Below the pieces are notes generated by a model. It saw only the letters and a list, made by a program, of their open reading frames with translations, was not told the DNA's origin and ran no database searches. From Heterostelium multicystogenum (taxonomy: Eukaryota; Evosea; Eumycetozoa; Acytosteliales; Acytosteliaceae): a stretch of DNA of 64,000 nt. Numbering within the stretch: position 1 is the first letter of the stretch; each line of letters begins with the position of its first letter. Position numbers and translations under genes: made by a program. The DNA lies in assembly GCA_003667245.1 (NCBI GenBank), contig RCNN01000121.1, forward strand, positions 27,296 through 91,295, given 5' to 3'. Of the stretch, positions 62,020 to 64,000 are shown piece after piece.

Positions 62020-62819
62020 ATGTTGACTTTCTCTCAATTACCCAGCCACAAGCCAGATTTAAAAGGTTGATCACAAATACCGTAAGTTGGCATCCAAGGA
62101 ATCCATTGACACCGCCCAAAGAAACTCCGTGAGAATGCCCTTCAAAGTTTGATATCGTAAACAACGAAAAGGAAGCTTTGGATTTGGTTATTAAATCCAT
62201 TCCAAAGGATGCTTCAGTCATGAATTGTGGTTCTGGTCACATTACATGGTATGTAAGACTTATTTCATCTATAAAATATTTATATTGATTGGATTTCTGA
62301 TTGGATTTACAGAAATTGGTTTGTTGGATCACCTTAAGGAAGATAAGCACGGATGGGAAACTTGCATGTTGCAGTTTTGAATGAGAAGGATCCAGCCAAG
62401 CAGGCTGAAACTCCGTCGTTTCTCAATGGCAGCTGATTACTTCTTGTGCTCAGCTCCAGCCATCACCAAGGAGGGTGTAACTCTTCTGTAAGTATTAGAA
62501 ATTATTAAAAAAAACAATTATCTAATTTTTATCTAACATCATTAATAATATAGCATGTGATGCTAGTGGTAGCAGAACTGGAGCCTTACCATTCGCAGCA
62601 AAGAATGTTATTTGTGTTGTTGGTGCACAAAAGATTGTAGAAAACGACCAAGAGGCTGAGAGAAGAATCTGGGATTTCTGCTTACCATGTGAATCTGTCA
62701 GATCCAACTACGCTATAAGGTTCCAGGAAGTCAAGTCCAAAACCTCCTTAGAATTGCCAATAGTAATATGGCCAAGGATAGAATCCATATCATTATTGGT
62801 AAACAAAGAGTTAGGTTAA
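62020..62819 (+). CDS. LUD-domain protein (DUF162; LutB/LutC-like), frameshifted
   Basis: The LUD domain is named for bacterial lactate utilisation proteins; the eukaryotic single-domain role is unknown. Start ATG 62020. Exons about 62020-62249, 62312-62487 and 62553-62819. Family marks in order: NNEKEALDLVIKSIPKDASV then a Gly-rich NCGSGH; MAADYFLCSAPAITKEG; then across the second intron SGSRTGALPFAAKNVI, VVGAQKIVENDQEAERRIW and FCLPCESVRSNYA. It ends SISLLVNKELG at TAA 62817-62819. At least four frameshifts (near 62075, 62140, 62330-62420 and 62560-62720) break the frame. Given the error pattern elsewhere, sequencing error is more likely than decay, but a true pseudogene cannot be excluded here. 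Confidence 0.7.
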
Positions 62820-62926
62820 TTAAAAAAAAATGAATTTCAAACCAACCAATAATCTTGGCAATAAAGAAACCATTCTTGTTTATTTATTTGCACAAACAAT
62901 GTTTGAACTACTTCTAATAGTTTCGT

Positions 62927-63383
62927 TTATATGGTCCTTTTTAAACTATCATACAGTTGTTGCTTAATCTCCTCTGGATTTCTTTTAAAACTATATGAAA
63001 AAAATTGATGTCAAAACCTGGCGTCCATTTTGATTTGCTTTCATTATTGGGCTTTTGCACTTCTTGTGGTACTTCTTCTTCATCTTCTTCAAATGACAGT
63101 TGCTCCATATCGAATCGGTTTTCACCAACAATTTTATAATTATTATTATTGCTATTATTGTTATTATTATTATTGTTAATATTATTATTGGTATATTATT
63201 GATATTAAAATCCTCTTGCTCAGAACTTTTTGGTTCAGTATCAAAATTTAGTCTAATACTACTATCATTAGTGGATAGATTATAAGAATTATTTCCCAAG
63301 AACACATGGTTTGTAGATTTATAACATTGACTTCACTTGCAGATACATCTTTTCTTCCTTTTAGGTATTTTGCTAATATATGG
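62927..63383 (-). CDS. Asn-rich protein, 3' part, unrecognised
   Basis: The first visible exon probably begins just after an acceptor near 63384 (HILAKYLKGRKDVSASEVNV), so the 5' end is not defined. After a frameshift near 63310 it continues NSYNLSTNDSSIRLNFDTEP. An AAT-repeat tract (about 63195-63120) codes for Asn in one frame and for an Ile/Thr hydrophobic run in another. The Asn reading leads on to NRFDMEQLSFEEDEEEVPQE and KSKWTPGFDIN, which is clearly protein-like. A frameshift at T7 near 63000 leads to NPEEIKQQLYDSLKRTI and a stop at 62927-62929. No family recognised. The hydrophobic frame should not be read as a membrane segment. Confidence 0.45.
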
Positions 63384-64000
63384 CTATTAAATTATAATAT
63401 GTATACTATAATAAGAATGGTTCTATTATATAAATAGTTCAACTGTAATTGAATTAAAAATTTAGTTTGGTCAATTAAATAAATATTATATGTAATAATA
63501 TTAGTATATGAAATAATTTTAATTTATGATGTTGATAGTAGGTAGCCGTTGACAAAGTAATACTTTGATAATATATATGTATTTGTTACTTTACTGACAA
63601 TGTTGTTCAGCTGGATTCACTTTTATATTCTATTATCCATCTAACATCATGTTAAGAGTAGTAGTAGTAGTATAATTATTATTATTATTATTTATTATTT
63701 CAATATTAAATTATTTATATTGCTAAATTCATATCGTTTAAACAAAGCAAAATCTCAATCCATAAGATAGGTGTACTATTCATACCTCCCACTACAAATT
63801 TTACTAAAATATTTTTGATGGTATTTGGCACGTGTGACAGTGTGCCACTACTGTGATTATGCATTCTAACATTTTAAATGTTAGTGTGACTTTCAGTAAA
63901 TACTCTATATTTAATGCTAATCTTAATCTAACACCAGTCACAAAGTAAAATAATTATTTATAACAATACAATACATAATTACATTATCAATGAGAGAGAA
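63384..64000. other. AT-rich intergenic at the window's right edge, with two hairpins
   Basis: TAG and ATT trinucleotide repeats at 63656-63695. Near the end are TGGCAC/GTGCCA (63826-63831/63842-63847) and a 19-nt palindrome CTAACATTT-T-AAATGTTAG (63866-63884). No coding sequence recognised, though an upstream exon of the 62927-63383 gene could lie here. Confidence 0.4.

Noticed and set aside
63120..63200. Apparent Ile/Thr transmembrane helix in the frame of 62991-63305
   Set aside because: It is an out-of-frame reading of an AAT-repeat; the frame giving poly-Asn connects to protein-like sequence on the downstream side.
1..64000. Programmed ribosomal frameshifting or widespread pseudogenes as the explanation for broken reading frames
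   Set aside because: Shifts occur in both directions at varied short homopolymers across functionally unrelated housekeeping genes, with no common slippery site; sequencing or assembly error is simpler.
1..64000. CRISPR arrays, insertion sequences or operons
   Set aside because: The DNA is eukaryotic, with spliceosomal introns throughout; tandem repeats seen are microsatellites without spacer structure.

Overview
The window is nuclear DNA from a dictyostelid social amoeba. Intergenic DNA is extremely AT-rich. Introns are short (about 52-350 bp) with GTAAGT- or GTATGT-type donors. Coding sequence carries Gln, Asn and Ser/Thr tracts. Several genes have architectures known from Dictyostelium: a homeobox plus ankyrin protein (wariai), an EF-hand NADPH oxidase (NoxC type), a multi-repeat gelsolin relative and a Diaphanous-type formin. 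The genus cannot be fixed from the sequence alone.

Layout, left to right: the 3' part of an S28 serine carboxypeptidase (1-1010, +); a CAP C-terminal-like/SEC-C protein (1302-2387, -); a small membrane protein (3412-3984, -); the WD40 protein DCAF7/WDR68 (4288-5448, +); a GH38 alpha-mannosidase (5779-9070, +); the Paf1-complex subunit Cdc73 (9327-11235, +); a quinone-oxidoreductase-like MDR enzyme (11354-12462, -); the FG nucleoporin Nup62 (13175-15578, +); wariai (15674-17745, -); NoxC (20396-24005, -); a gelsolin-family protein (26344-29615, -); complex I NDUFA6 (30892-31522, +); a coiled-coil/double-SH3 protein with an unusual N-terminal beta-sandwich (32680-34886, +); an RRM protein (35391-36698, +); a Wee1 kinase (36859-38758, -); two unrecognised proteins (39129-40160 and 40428-40904, -); a Diaphanous-related formin (41343-45063, -); a multi-pass membrane protein (45985-47963, -); a gene-poor stretch of about 4 kb; a short-chain dehydrogenase (52212-53226, -); an ArfGAP1-like protein (54201-56066, -); a RapGAP (57367-59311, -); a second gene-poor stretch; a LUD-domain protein (62020-62819, +); and the end of an Asn-rich gene (62927-63383, -).

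The genes do not form an operon or a single pathway. As a group they are a normal amoeboid housekeeping and signalling set: actin regulation (formin, gelsolin relative, RapGAP), vesicle traffic (ArfGAP), cell cycle (Wee1), transcription (Cdc73), nuclear transport (Nup62), lysosomal hydrolysis (S28 peptidase, mannosidase) and development (wariai, Nox).

The main caveat is sequence quality. Nearly every long gene is interrupted by one-base frameshifts. In many cases changing a homopolymer run by one base restores a family signature, so these look like sequencing or assembly errors and not pseudogenes. Gene spans below bridge them. The most unusual unexplained feature is a run of six adjacent predicted hairpins at 56684-56828, between the ArfGAP and RapGAP genes.
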